Program-made: the position numbers and the translations under genes
Source of the DNA: Microbacteriaceae bacterium PS02067
Lineage (GTDB): Bacteria > Actinomycetota > Actinomycetes > Actinomycetales > Microbacteriaceae
DNA: 36,391 bases
Direction of reading: 5' to 3'
Assembly: GCA_029960085.1 (NCBI GenBank)
Contig: JASCPG010000031.1
Location: 1 to 36,391, forward strand
The notes under the pieces: model-generated
Told to the model about the DNA's origin: nothing
Databases searched by the model: none
Seen by the model: the letters and a program-made list of their open reading frames with translations, nothing else
Shown here: one piece after another, positions 27,738 to 35,529 of the stretch
Numbering within the stretch: the stretch's first letter is position 1
Layout of the letters: each line of letters begins with the position of its first letter

Positions 27738-28013
27738 ATGTCTGCCCCGTTGAAGGATGCGCGTATCGAGCTGCGAGCCACGGTCGCGCAAAAGGAGAGC
27801 ATCGAGACGGCCGCCGCGATCGAGGGGCGCTCACTGTCCGATTTCTCGTTGGCCACGCTCACCGAACGCGCTGAGCTTGTCATCGCACGCGACCGCGAGG
27901 TGCGTGTGAACGCGCGAGACCTCGCCGCGTTCGTCGAGATCCTCGAACGGCCCGCACAGCCCATCGAGGGCCTACGCGAGCTCCTGACCCGTTCCCCTGT
28001 CTTCGTTGACTGA
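27738..28013 (+). CDS. DUF1778 antitoxin (TacA-like, ribbon-helix-helix)
   Basis: 91 residues. The N-terminal DUF1778 ribbon-helix-helix (about 8-48: ARIELRATVAQKESIETAAA, then SLSDFSLATLTERA) should bind DNA as a dimer. The C-terminal ~40 residues, including VNARDLAAFVEILERP, are the toxin-binding region known to cover the acetyl-CoA site of the partner. The start is ATG 27738. Its last 8 bp overlap the toxin start. The wrongly framed GH127 tail would overlap this start, which supports the frameshift call there. Confidence 0.88.
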   Translation: MSAPLKDARIELRATVAQKESIETAAAIEGRSLSDFSLATLTERAELVIARDREVRVNARDLAAFVEILERPAQPIEGLRELLTRSPVFVD

Positions 28014-28512
28014 GTTCCGCACACCCAGGCCGATCGCCGCGGGAGATCCGCTCTCAGATTTCAGTTGCGGCGTCGACGCTCTCGACCAATGGCTGCGCGG
28101 CCGCGCGCGCAACAACGAGAAGAGCGGAGCGTCGCGAACGTTCGTGTCCGTCACGGAGATCGGTGCCGTCGCGGGCTACTACTGCCTGTCCTCGAGTTCC
28201 CTCTCCGAACAGGACGCGCCCACCACGCTCGGCCGCCATCAGCCCGACCCGATACCCGTCGTCCTGCTCGGCCGACTCGCCGTCGACACCCGCTACTCGA
28301 ACATCGGTCTCGGCCGATCCCTCCTCCAACACGCCACCGCCCGCGCGATCGCCGCCGCCGAAACCATCGGGATCCGCGCGATCCTCGTCCACGCGCTCAC
28401 CGAAGACGTCGTGCCCTTCTACGAACGCTTCGGCTTCACACGATTCCCCGGCACCAACCACACGCTCTACCTCCTCACCGCCGACGCCCGGGCAACACTC
28501 CAAGCGCCCTGA
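28006..28512 (+). CDS. GNAT acetyltransferase toxin (TacT/AtaT-like)
   Basis: 168 residues, a GNAT-fold acetyltransferase. The opening PRPIAAGDPLSDFSCGVDALDQWLRGRA matches the DhlSxFxCgxxxLDxWL pattern of DUF1778-linked toxins. The acetyl-CoA loop is RYSNIGLGRSLL, and the family tyrosine lies in PFYERFGF. Characterised relatives acetylate the amino group of charged tRNAs and stop translation; the tRNA target here is unknown. The start is TTG 28006, inside the antitoxin end, with no Shine-Dalgarno, so translation depends on the antitoxin. The rare start and coupling would keep toxin below antitoxin. It forms a type II pair. Confidence 0.88.
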   Translation: MTEFRTPRPIAAGDPLSDFSCGVDALDQWLRGRARNNEKSGASRTFVSVTEIGAVAGYYCLSSSSLSEQDAPTTLGRHQPDPIPVVLLGRLAVDTRYSNIGLGRSLLQHATARAIAAAETIGIRAILVHALTEDVVPFYERFGFTRFPGTNHTLYLLTADARATLQAP

Positions 28513-28515
28513 CGC

Positions 28516-28539
28516 GAGCGCGAGCCGCGGTTACGAGAC
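28516..28539. repeat. Right direct repeat bounding the toxin-antitoxin pair
   Basis: 24 bp: GAGCGCGAGC (28516-28525) joined to CGCGGTTACGAGAC (28526-28539). It begins 3 bp after the toxin stop and its last 9 bp are the 3' end of the lipoprotein gene. Confidence 0.7.
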
Positions 28540-28944
28540 CACGACCGGCTGGAACTCGACCGGCGCGGGGCACGCGCCGTTCGAGCGGGACGTGTACGGA
28601 ATCTCGAACCACTCGTCGCGCACGGTGGTGCCCGCGGCGTCGAGGACGGCGATGCGGATGCCGGCACCCGGGTCGACGCCGATGGTGTCCTTCGGCGCGA
28701 AAGGCGGTTCGGGCGGAACCTCCCACCTGCCGCGAGCGGTGGATTCGAGGGCGATCGGCTGACAGCCCTCGCCGAGACAGGCGGCCACGGTTCCGGCGCC
28801 CACGACGGTGGGATCGATCTGCACGATCACCGGGTCGGTGTAGACGAAGCCGATCGCCGGGCAGGCGACCGGCTGCGAGGCGCATCCCGTGAGCGCGATG
28901 GACGCAGCCAGGACCGCGAGGGCGGGCAAGCGACGCGTTCGCAT
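28531..28944 (-). CDS. Small lipoprotein of unknown function
   Basis: 137 residues. Lipoprotein signal peptide: MRTRR, hydrophobic core, lipobox LTGC with Cys21; the mature part is outside the membrane. It contains six cysteines after the lipobox region is counted (CPAIGF, ACLGEGC and ACPAP among them), so disulphides are likely. A repeated QIDP/VDPG pattern suggests a beta fold. I do not recognise a family. The start is ATG 28944, with TAGGTT 7 nt upstream. Its 3' end is part of the direct repeat next to the toxin gene. Divergent from purM. Confidence 0.75.
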   Translation of the reverse strand: MRTRRLPALAVLAASIALTGCASQPVACPAIGFVYTDPVIVQIDPTVVGAGTVAACLGEGCQPIALESTARGRWEVPPEPPFAPKDTIGVDPGAGIRIAVLDAAGTTVRDEWFEIPYTSRSNGACPAPVEFQPVVVS

Positions 28945-28951
28945 GCCAGTG

Positions 28952-28957
28952 AACCTA
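28952..28957 (-). promoter_or_regulatory. Leaderless -10 of the lipoprotein gene
   Basis: TAGGTT on the minus strand, 7 nt before ATG 28944. Confidence 0.45.
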
Positions 28958-29035
28958 GCAGCGGCGTCCGTGGCGAGTCCCGGAGAGGGGTCCGCGGCGG
29001 GTCGGGCGGGCGCCGCTGCCCCTCCTTCCGCCCGG

Positions 29036-29041
29036 TAGGCT
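29036..29041 (+). promoter_or_regulatory. Leaderless -10 of purM
   Basis: TAGGCT, 6 nt before GTG 29048; identical hexamer and spacing to purD. No -35 was clear. Confidence 0.55.
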
Positions 29042-29047
29042 GTTCGC

Positions 29048-30169
29048 GTGGCTGAAGCCCCACCGAACCCCTATTCCGAAGCCGGCGTCGACACCGCGGC
29101 GGGAGATCTCGCCGTCGAACTGATGAAGTCGGCCGTTCGTCGCACCCACGGGCCGGAGGTCCTCGGCGGCGTCGGCGGGTTCGCGGGCCTCTTCGACGCG
29201 AGTGCCCTCCTGTCCTACACGAAGCCGCTGCTCGCCTCGAGCACCGACGGCGTGGGCACGAAGGTCGCGATCGCGCAGGCGATCGACAAGCACGACACGA
29301 TCGGTCAGGACCTCGTCGGCATGGTCGTCGACGACATCGTCGTGGTCGGCGCGAAGCCCCTCTTCATGACCGACTACATCGCGTGCGGCAAGGTCTTCCC
29401 GGAGCGCATCGCCGACATCGTCCGCGGCATCGCGCTCGGGTGCGAGCAGACCGGCACGGCGCTCGTCGGCGGCGAGACGGCCGAGCATCCGGGCCTTCTC
29501 GGCGTGAACGACTACGACGTCGCGGGAGCGGCGACGGGCGTCGTCGAGGCGGGATCCGTGCTCGGCGCCGAGCGCGTGCGCACGGGCGATGTCGTCCTCG
29601 CCCTGGCATCCAGCGGCCCGCACTCCAACGGCTACTCGCTCATCCGACACATCGTCAGCCGGAACGGCATCACCTACGGGGCGGATGCCGCGGACTTCGG
29701 TCGCACGTGGGGCGAGGAGCTCCTCGAGCCCACACGCCTGTACACGCTGCCGCTCCTGCGCCTGCTCGAGAAGGTGCCCGGTGCCGTCCACTCGTTGAGC
29801 CACGTCACGGGCGGGGGCATCGCCGCGAACCTCGCGCGCGTGCTGCCGGTCGGGTCGTGGGTCGAGGTCGACCGCTCGACGTGGTCGCCGTCGCCGGTGT
29901 TCCGCGTGCTCGCCGATCTCGGCGGGCTCGACCTCGAGAGCACGGAGGGCACCTGGAACCTCGGCATCGGCTTCCTCGCCGTCGTCGCCGCGGACCAGGC
30001 GGATGCCGCGATCGCCGCCCTCGCCTCCGAGGGCATCGCCACGTGGCAGGTCGGCACGGTCCACGACGGAGCGCTGCCGAGCGATGACCACGGACACTTC
30101 GAGCAGGGCGCGAAGGGTGTCGACGGAGGCGCCGTGCGTCTTGTCGGCGCCTACGCAGAAACGGACTGA
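29048..30169 (+). CDS. purM: Phosphoribosylformylglycinamidine cyclo-ligase (AIR synthetase)
   Basis: 373 residues, closes the imidazole ring (FGAM to AIR) with ATP in purine synthesis. Family motifs: SSTDGVGTKVAIA, GMVVDDIVVVGAKPLFMTDY, GGETAEHPG and SHVTGGGIAANLARVLP. It begins YSEAGVD, the usual PurM opening, about 9 residues after the start. The start is GTG 29048, with no Shine-Dalgarno and a -10 just upstream. purF follows after 9 bp, so the order is purM-purF here, while many genomes have purF first. Confidence 0.97.
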   Translation: MAEAPPNPYSEAGVDTAAGDLAVELMKSAVRRTHGPEVLGGVGGFAGLFDASALLSYTKPLLASSTDGVGTKVAIAQAIDKHDTIGQDLVGMVVDDIVVVGAKPLFMTDYIACGKVFPERIADIVRGIALGCEQTGTALVGGETAEHPGLLGVNDYDVAGAATGVVEAGSVLGAERVRTGDVVLALASSGPHSNGYSLIRHIVSRNGITYGADAADFGRTWGEELLEPTRLYTLPLLRLLEKVPGAVHSLSHVTGGGIAANLARVLPVGSWVEVDRSTWSPSPVFRVLADLGGLDLESTEGTWNLGIGFLAVVAADQADAAIAALASEGIATWQVGTVHDGALPSDDHGHFEQGAKGVDGGAVRLVGAYAETD

Positions 30170-30178
30170 GCAACACCA

Positions 30179-31642
30179 ATGTGCGGAATCGTGGGCGTCG
30201 TCGGTCAGGCGAACGTCAACCAGGAGATCTACGACTCCCTGCTCCTGCTGCAGCACCGCGGCCAGGATTCGACCGGCATCGCGACCGCGGAGCCGAACGG
30301 CGTCTTCCACCTGTTCAAGGCCAAGGGACAGGTGCGCGAGGCGTTCCGCACGCGCGACATGCGGGCCCTGCTCGGCACGATCGGGCTCGGGCACGTGCGC
30401 TACGCGACGAAGGGCACCGCCTCGAGCGAAGAAGAGGCGCAGCCGTTCTACGTCAACGCGCCCTACGGGATCGTGCTCGTGCACAACGGCAACCTCACCA
30501 ACACGCGGGAGCTCACGCAGGAGCTCTTCCACACCGATCGCCGGCACCTGAACACGAGCTCCGACACCGAGCTGCTCGTCAACGTCCTCGCGAACGAGCT
30601 GCAGGCATCCATCTCGGGTCTCGATCTCGACCCCGCACAGATCTTCCAGGCCGTGACGCGCGTCCACGAGCGGGTCGAAGGGTCCTACGCGGCCATCGCC
30701 CTGATCGCGGGCTACGGGCTGCTGGCCTTCCGCGATCCCTTCGGCATCCGCCCGCTCATCCTCGGCACGCGCCGCACCGAGGACGGACGCTACGAGTGGG
30801 TCGTCACCTCCGAGTCGCTCGTGCTCGAGAACGGCGGCTTCGAGGTCGTGCGCGACGTCGAGCCCGGGGAGGCCGTGTTCATCGACCTCGAGGGCAGGCT
30901 GCACACGCAGCAGTGCGCGGCCGACCCGAAGCTCATCCCCTGCTCGTTCGAGTACGTGTACCTCGCCCGGCCCGACTCGGTGATGAACGGGATCTCCGTC
31001 TACGAGGCGCGGCTGCGGATGGGTGACCGCCTCGCGGACACGATCGCGAAGTACACGCCGAAGGGCACGATCGACGTCGTCATGCCGATCCCGGATTCGT
31101 CGCGCCCCGCCGCGATGCAGGTCGCGCGCAAGCTCGGCATCGAATACCGCGAGGGCTTCTACAAGAACCGCTACATCGGGCGCACGTTCATCATGCCGGG
31201 ACAGGCGGTGCGCAAGAAGAGCGTCCGCCAGAAGCTCAACGCCATGTCGAGCGAGTTCAAGGGCAAGAACGTGCTCCTGATCGACGACTCGATCGTGCGC
31301 GGGACGACCTCCAAGGAGATCATCCAGATGGCGCGGGATGCCGGTGCCAAGAGCGTCACGTTCGCGTCGGCGGCGCCGCCCGTGCGCTACCCGCACGTGT
31401 ACGGCATCAACATGCCCTCGCGCCACGAGCTCGTCGCCCACGGCCGGACGATCCCCGAGATCGCCGAGGAGCTCGGCGCGGACTACATGGTCTACCAGGA
31501 GATCGACGACCTGAAGGCCGCGATCCTCGAGGGCGCGCCCGACGTCGAAGACCTCGACATGAGCTGCTTCGACGGCCGCTACATCACCGGGACGGTCACC
31601 GACGAATACCTCGCCTGGGTCGAGGGCACGCAGGAGAGCTGA
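30179..31642 (+). CDS. purF: Amidophosphoribosyltransferase
   Basis: 487 residues, the committing step of purine synthesis (PRPP plus glutamine to phosphoribosylamine). It starts MCGIVGVVG: C2 is the glutaminase nucleophile after Met removal, and there is no propeptide. The N-terminal Ntn domain has LLLLQHRGQDSTGIAT and the oxyanion region LVHNGNLTN. The C-terminal phosphoribosyltransferase domain has the PRPP loop VLLIDDSIVRGTTSKE (365-380). The start is ATG 30179, 9 bp after purM, with no good Shine-Dalgarno, so translation is probably coupled to purM. Confidence 0.97.
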   Translation: MCGIVGVVGQANVNQEIYDSLLLLQHRGQDSTGIATAEPNGVFHLFKAKGQVREAFRTRDMRALLGTIGLGHVRYATKGTASSEEEAQPFYVNAPYGIVLVHNGNLTNTRELTQELFHTDRRHLNTSSDTELLVNVLANELQASISGLDLDPAQIFQAVTRVHERVEGSYAAIALIAGYGLLAFRDPFGIRPLILGTRRTEDGRYEWVVTSESLVLENGGFEVVRDVEPGEAVFIDLEGRLHTQQCAADPKLIPCSFEYVYLARPDSVMNGISVYEARLRMGDRLADTIAKYTPKGTIDVVMPIPDSSRPAAMQVARKLGIEYREGFYKNRYIGRTFIMPGQAVRKKSVRQKLNAMSSEFKGKNVLLIDDSIVRGTTSKEIIQMARDAGAKSVTFASAAPPVRYPHVYGINMPSRHELVAHGRTIPEIAEELGADYMVYQEIDDLKAAILEGAPDVEDLDMSCFDGRYITGTVTDEYLAWVEGTQES

Positions 31643-31668
31643 CCGGCCCCCACACCCCGGGGCGGGCC

Positions 31669-31674
31669 TAGGCT
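31669..31674 (+). promoter_or_regulatory. Leaderless -10 of the CynX-like transporter gene
   Basis: TAGGCT, 7 nt before GTG 31682 and 27 nt after the purF stop, so this gene can be expressed apart from purMF. Confidence 0.5.
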
Positions 31675-31681
31675 GGATCGA

Positions 31682-32926
31682 GTGACAGACCTCCCACCCC
31701 GCTCACTGTGGCGGGGGAGGGCGCTCGCGCTCCTCGGCATCGTGCTGACGGCGTTCTCGCTCCGGTCGGCGGTGGCGTCCCTCTCGCCGATCCTCGCCGA
31801 GGTGAATGCCGAGTTCACCGTGCCGACCGCGGTCGTCGGGCTCATCGGGGCCGCACCGCCCGTCTGCTTCGCGGTCTTCGGCATCGTGACGCCGGCGCTG
31901 GAGCGGCGCTTCGGCCTGGAACGGCTCGCGGCGGCATCCATGCTCGTCGCGACGGCCGCGATGGTCTGGCGCGCCCTCGCGAGCGACGCGATCGTCCTGC
32001 TGATCGCGACGACCGTGCTGTTCGCCGCCGTGGGGGTCGGCAACGTCGTGCTGCCGCCCCTCATCAAGAAGTACTTCCCCGACCGCACCGGCGGGATGAC
32101 GGCGCTCTACTCGTCACTGCTCGCGGTGGCGGCATTCGTGCCGCCGCTCGTCGCCGTGCCGGTCGCGGATGCCTCGGGCTGGCGCTTCTCGCTGGGTCTG
32201 TGGTCGGTGTTCGCGGCGGCGGCGATCGTGCCGTGGATCGTGCAGCTCGCCCGCGACGCCCGTGCGGCGACGCGCGACGAACCGAGGATCGACGTCGACG
32301 AGCCGACGCCGCGCGTGCTCGGGCGGCTGACGCGGATCCCGCTCGCGTGGGCGCTGGCCGTGAGCTTCGCGATCTCCTCGGCGAGCGTGTACGTGTGCTT
32401 CGCGTGGCTGCCGGTCGTGCTCGTCGACATCGCCCACGTCGACCACGCGACGGCGGGCGCACTGCTGTCGCTGTTCGGCGCGATGGGCCTGCCGTGGTCG
32501 ATCCTCGTGCCGATCGCGATCGTCCGCTGGAATCGCACCGGTCTCGTCTACGGTGTCGCACTCGTGGCCGGGATGGCCGGAGTCCTCGGGCTCGTCCTCG
32601 CCCCGACCGCCGCGACCGTGCTCTGGGTCGTGCTGCTCGGCATCCCCCAGGGGCTCTTCCCGGGCGTGCTCGTGATGATCCAGCGCCGTTCGCGCACCCA
32701 TGAGGGCGCCGTCGCGCTGTCGAGCTTCACGCAGAGCCTCGGCTACGCGATCGCGGCGCTGTTCCCGCTCGCGTTCGCGATCCTGCACGAGGCGACGGGC
32801 GGCTGGCAGGTGCCGCTGCTCGTCCTGGGTGCGCTGTTCCTGTTCACCGTGCCGGCCGGGTACGTCGTGACGCACACGAGCACCATCGAAGGCGAGTGGG
32901 AGAAGCGCACCGCACGGCGGTGGTGA
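31682..32926 (+). CDS. MFS transporter, CynX/NimT-like
   Basis: 414 residues, 12 predicted membrane segments with a charged loop in the middle (about 195-215). The opening LTAFSLRSAVASLSPILAEV and the FAAVGVGNVVLPPLIKKYFPDR motif after the fourth helix match the cyanate transporter-like (CynX/NimT/YycB) branch of the MFS. Substrates of this branch include cyanate, nitroimidazoles and other small molecules; none can be assigned here. No cyanase gene is nearby. The start is GTG 31682. It follows purF but has its own -10. Convergent with DUF3073, 12 bp apart. Confidence 0.83.
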   Translation: MTDLPPRSLWRGRALALLGIVLTAFSLRSAVASLSPILAEVNAEFTVPTAVVGLIGAAPPVCFAVFGIVTPALERRFGLERLAAASMLVATAAMVWRALASDAIVLLIATTVLFAAVGVGNVVLPPLIKKYFPDRTGGMTALYSSLLAVAAFVPPLVAVPVADASGWRFSLGLWSVFAAAAIVPWIVQLARDARAATRDEPRIDVDEPTPRVLGRLTRIPLAWALAVSFAISSASVYVCFAWLPVVLVDIAHVDHATAGALLSLFGAMGLPWSILVPIAIVRWNRTGLVYGVALVAGMAGVLGLVLAPTAATVLWVVLLGIPQGLFPGVLVMIQRRSRTHEGAVALSSFTQSLGYAIAALFPLAFAILHEATGGWQVPLLVLGALFLFTVPAGYVVTHTSTIEGEWEKRTARRW

Positions 32927-32938
32927 CGCGGCCGCCGG

Positions 32939-33127
32939 TCAGGCGGTGGCGAGCTTGCTGTCGTCCTCGTCCTCGTCGTCGTACTGATCGGCCCACTTGT
33001 CGACGTACGGGTCGTCCTCGTGGTGACCGAGCTCCTTCTCGAGCGCGCCGAAGTTCACGTTGTACGTGTCGTACTTCAGTTCACGGGCGATCTTGGTGTG
33101 CTTCGCCTTCTGACGGCCACGCCCCAT
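32939..33127 (-). CDS. DUF3073 family small protein
   Basis: 62 residues. MGRGRQKAKHTKIARELKYDTYN at the N terminus (residues 1-23, basic) and an acidic Asp/Glu-rich C terminus (about 35-57) are characteristic of DUF3073, a small protein conserved in actinobacteria. The basic/acidic split suggests nucleic-acid or ribosome contact, but the role is unknown. The frame is open to 33244; the family start is ATG 33127, with a strong GAGGGGG Shine-Dalgarno 6 nt upstream. Divergent from the stress-protein gene. Confidence 0.9.
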   Translation of the reverse strand: MGRGRQKAKHTKIARELKYDTYNVNFGALEKELGHHEDDPYVDKWADQYDDEDEDDSKLATA

Positions 33128-33185
33128 GCGAGACCCCCTCATTTCTGACGTCCTGGGGAGTGCGGCTGCTTTCGCACGTACCCAT

Positions 33186-33254
33186 TGCATCCGGTGCATT
33201 CGCGATGCATTCACGATCCGGCGTCGAGCCGGGAAGAGTAGCATTCAGGATAAC
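33186..33254. promoter_or_regulatory. Shared DUF3073/Usp control region with TGCAT elements and -10 hexamers
   Basis: Three TGCAT elements at 33186, 33195 and 33206; the last two extend to TGCATTC with a 4-bp gap. Rightward, -10-like TAGCAT (33239-33244) and GATAAC (33249-33254) precede the stress-protein gene, giving a leader of about 55-65 nt. TGCAT elements sit where a regulator could affect both divergent genes. Confidence 0.4.
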
Positions 33255-33314
33255 ACGGGGCCCTGCGACCCTCGCGGTTATCGGGTCCGACCGTGCCGTC
33301 GAACGGAGGATGCC

Positions 33315-33842
33315 ATGGCGCAAACCGAGTCGCGCGATGTCCCGGCCCACGCGGTGATCGTGGGGGTCATTCCCGGTCAGCCGGCACGCGTCCTGCGGGA
33401 AGCGGCCCGTTACGCGCGACTGCTCTCCTCGCCGCTGATCGTGGCGCACGTGGATGTCACGCGCTTCGTCACCTATGAGGACCCCGACGGCTACGTCCAC
33501 TCGGCGCCGATCGATCTCGACATCGCCTCGGGAGAGACCCAACTGCGTGAGGTGACCGAAGCCGCGACGGCGGAGTTCGGGGCATCCGGCACCGACGGCC
33601 TGGACTGGTCGGTGTATCAACTCGTCGGAGATCCGGCGCTTGCGATCAAGCATCTCGGAGAGCAGTCCCAGGCCCGCCTCATCGTGGTCGGTACGCGGCG
33701 CCGCGGCTTCGGCGAGTCCATCCGTGAATTCTTCACGGGGTCGGTCGCCGCGCGGCTCGCGCACCGTCAGTCGAGGCCCATCCTCGTGGTTCCCCTCGAG
33801 CAGCCCGTCGCCGACGACGAGGAGCTCTGGCCCCAGGGGTGA
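33315..33842 (+). CDS. Universal stress protein (UspA family)
   Basis: 175 residues, one Usp domain with a Rossmann-like fold. It opens HAVIVGVIPGQPARVLREAARYARLLSSPLIVAHVD (in residues ~12-47) and ends in the ATP-binding motif GTRRRGFGESIREFFTGSVAARLA, then RPILVVP. The G-x2-G-x9-G-S pattern suggests ATP binding. Such proteins help survival during stress or growth arrest; the exact role is open. The frame is open to 33126, but the Usp domain begins after ATG 33315, which has GGAGG 5 nt upstream. Confidence 0.88.
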   Translation: MAQTESRDVPAHAVIVGVIPGQPARVLREAARYARLLSSPLIVAHVDVTRFVTYEDPDGYVHSAPIDLDIASGETQLREVTEAATAEFGASGTDGLDWSVYQLVGDPALAIKHLGEQSQARLIVVGTRRRGFGESIREFFTGSVAARLAHRQSRPILVVPLEQPVADDEELWPQG

Positions 33843-33876
33843 GGCGCGGGCTCCCCGCCGCGGGTGACGGCGACAC

Positions 33877-34500
33877 TCAGCCGCGGAGCGACCGGATGAG
33901 CGAGCGGGATGCCTCGTCGAGGGCGCGGGCCAGATCGTCGACGACGGATGCCGCGACTGCGCCGCCGTGCGCGACATGGGTGCGCAGATCGGCCCGGACG
34001 TTCGCGCGGAACTCCGCGACGAGGCTCTCGGCCCGCCGCACCTGCTCACGTGATTCGCTCCGCGAGGCATCCTCGGTGGCTGCCCCGGACTCGGAGCGCC
34101 GCTGCGCGGCATCCTGATCGGCACGCGCGGCGGAGGCGAGGTCGGCGCGGAGGCTCTTCATCGCCTCGCGCACGCTCCCGCGCACCTCATCGGCGATGAG
34201 GCGCACGCTGTCGGCCAGTCCTGCCTCGATGCCCGCCAGGTCACCGGCACGTGCGGCCACTTCGGCGCGCCCCGCGTCGGTGATCTCGTAGACGGTCTTG
34301 CGCCCGTCGACGGTCTTGGTGACAAGCCCCTCCTCCTCGAGCTTCGCGAGGCGGGGATAGATGGTGCCGGCGCTCGGCGTGTAGGTGCCGCCGGTGCGGT
34401 CCGACAGGGCCTGCATGAGGTCGTAGCCGTGTCGCGGCGACTCGTCGAGGAGGCTCAGCAGATACAGGCGCAGATCGCCGTGCGAGAAGACGGGGGCCAT
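33877..34500 (-). CDS. PadR-family transcriptional regulator with extended helical C terminus
   Basis: 207 residues. The N-terminal winged helix (about 5-80) reads HGDLRLYLLSLLDESPRHGYDLMQAL, SAGTIYPRLAKLEEEGLV, and a wing with GRKTVYEITDAG. The remaining ~125 residues are highly charged helices with coiled-coil character (Ala, Arg, Glu, Asp heptads), longer than in typical short PadR proteins. The start is ATG 34500, one base after the DUF4097 stop, so the two genes are co-transcribed. It probably represses the DUF4097-padR operon through the inverted repeat at 35410-35452. The frame is open upstream to 34638, inside DUF4097, but that part is a shadow. Confidence 0.87.
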   Translation of the reverse strand: MAPVFSHGDLRLYLLSLLDESPRHGYDLMQALSDRTGGTYTPSAGTIYPRLAKLEEEGLVTKTVDGRKTVYEITDAGRAEVAARAGDLAGIEAGLADSVRLIADEVRGSVREAMKSLRADLASAARADQDAAQRRSESGAATEDASRSESREQVRRAESLVAEFRANVRADLRTHVAHGGAVAASVVDDLARALDEASRSLIRSLRG

Positions 34501-34501
34501 G

Positions 34502-35377
34502 TCAGAACCCCTCGACCGGCTGCGCGGGCTCGGTGGGTTCGGTGGGTTCGGCGGCCTCGACCGGGTCCGTCGTCGCGCGACGCAACACCGTGACCGCGCC
34601 CGACACGGAGTTCGCGCGCACGTCTGCGAAGCTGCCACTGAGCTCGCCCACGGAGTCGGTCCAGTTGGTGGGGCCCGATCCGGAGCGCTTGGTGCCGTCG
34701 ACGGTCACGCGACCGCTCACCGTGCGGAGCACGTAGTTCGCGGCGTGGCCTTCGTCGAGTCGCACGGTGGTGTCGCCCGAGACCGTGTTGACGCCGACGG
34801 AGTCCACCCGGCCGGTCGAGTCGATGAGGACGTCTCCCGACACGGTGTCGGCGGTCGCCTTGCGGATCGCGCCGGTCGCGGCGATCTCGCCCGAGACGGA
34901 GTTCGCGCTGAGGGTGCCGTCGAGGGAGCGGATCTGCACGTCGCCCGAGACGGCGTTGACGGTCAGGTCGCCCGTGAGCCCGTCGACGATGATGTCGCCG
35001 GACACCGTGTTCAGGCGTGCGCCCGATGCGAGGCCCGACACGAGGGCGCTCGCCGAGACGACGCCGAGGGTCAGTGCGATGCCGCGGGGGACCGCGACGG
35101 AGATCTCGGCCTTCGGGCCGCCGGAGCCGAAGTTCCGGAACGACTCGAGGAAGTTGTCCCAGCGCAGTTGTGCGTGGTCGATCTCGACGACATCGCCGGA
35201 TGCCTCGATGCGGAGGTCCTTGATCGTGACGCTGTGCACTTCGATGCGCACTCCCGGCTCGTCGTGCGCCACGACGTCGATCTGGCCGCCGACGAGGCCG
35301 ACCTTGAGCTTGCGGATGTCTTCGAGGTCGATCACCCGGGTCTCGCCCGGCTTGATGAGCCACTTCTCGAGAGTCAT
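34502..35377 (-). CDS. DUF4097 beta-strand repeat protein
   Basis: 291 residues, no signal peptide and no membrane segment. Residues ~95-270 are short beta repeats with the recurring core VSGD/VSGE/VSGA (NTVSGDI, NAVSGDV, NSVSGEI, DTVSGDV, NTVSGDT, RTVSGRV, NSVSGAV), expected to form a right-handed beta helix like other DUF4097 proteins. The end is a Pro/Glu/Thr tail. The role is unknown; family members are often called putative adhesins, but the lack of an export signal argues against that here. The start is ATG 35377, with GGAG 8 nt upstream. First gene of an operon with a PadR regulator, a pairing often seen in actinobacteria. Confidence 0.85.
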   Translation of the reverse strand: MTLEKWLIKPGETRVIDLEDIRKLKVGLVGGQIDVVAHDEPGVRIEVHSVTIKDLRIEASGDVVEIDHAQLRWDNFLESFRNFGSGGPKAEISVAVPRGIALTLGVVSASALVSGLASGARLNTVSGDIIVDGLTGDLTVNAVSGDVQIRSLDGTLSANSVSGEIAATGAIRKATADTVSGDVLIDSTGRVDSVGVNTVSGDTTVRLDEGHAANYVLRTVSGRVTVDGTKRSGSGPTNWTDSVGELSGSFADVRANSVSGAVTVLRRATTDPVEAAEPTEPTEPAQPVEGF

Positions 35378-35409
35378 GGTGGGTCTCCTGTATGGTCTGT
35401 TCCGCGAAT

Positions 35410-35462
35410 CGAGATATATCGCGTTGAGGTGAGAATGACACGATATATCTCGAGTTTGTCAA
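35410..35462 (-). promoter_or_regulatory. Promoter and 12-bp inverted-repeat operator of the DUF4097-padR operon
   Basis: CGAGATATATCG (35410-35421) and its exact inverse CGATATATCTCG (35441-35452), 19 bp apart. On the minus strand a perfect -35 TTGACA (35457-35462) is followed after 17 bp by GTCATT (35434-35439). One operator arm fills the spacer and the other lies just past the transcription start. A/T-rich ATAT palindromes of this kind are typical PadR targets. Confidence 0.75.
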
Positions 35463-35491
35463 GCGTCGTCATCGCCGCGGCAAACTCCCGG

Positions 35492-35522
35492 TTGACCTTG
35501 ACGCAACGTCAACTTCTAGCGT
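35492..35522 (+). promoter_or_regulatory. MerR-type promoter with 19-bp spacer and dyad
   Basis: -35 TTGACC (35492-35497), spacer of 19 bp, -10 TAGCGT (35517-35522). Within the spacer is the dyad TTGACG-caa-CGTCAA (35498-35512). An overlong 19-20 bp spacer with a dyad is the hallmark of MerR-family targets, which the regulator untwists to activate. The -10 lies 7 nt before the regulator's own ATG, so the gene is autoregulated and leaderless. Confidence 0.85.
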
Positions 35523-35529
35523 GGGTGTC

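Noticed and set aside
28006..28512. The GNAT protein as a ribosomal protein or antibiotic acetyltransferase
   Set aside because: The DUF1778 partner, 8-bp overlap and N-terminal pattern fit the TacT/AtaT toxin group better.
33126..33314. A longer N terminus for the universal stress protein
   Set aside because: It would overlap the divergent DUF3073 start and promoter, lies outside the Usp domain, and a good Shine-Dalgarno precedes ATG 33315.
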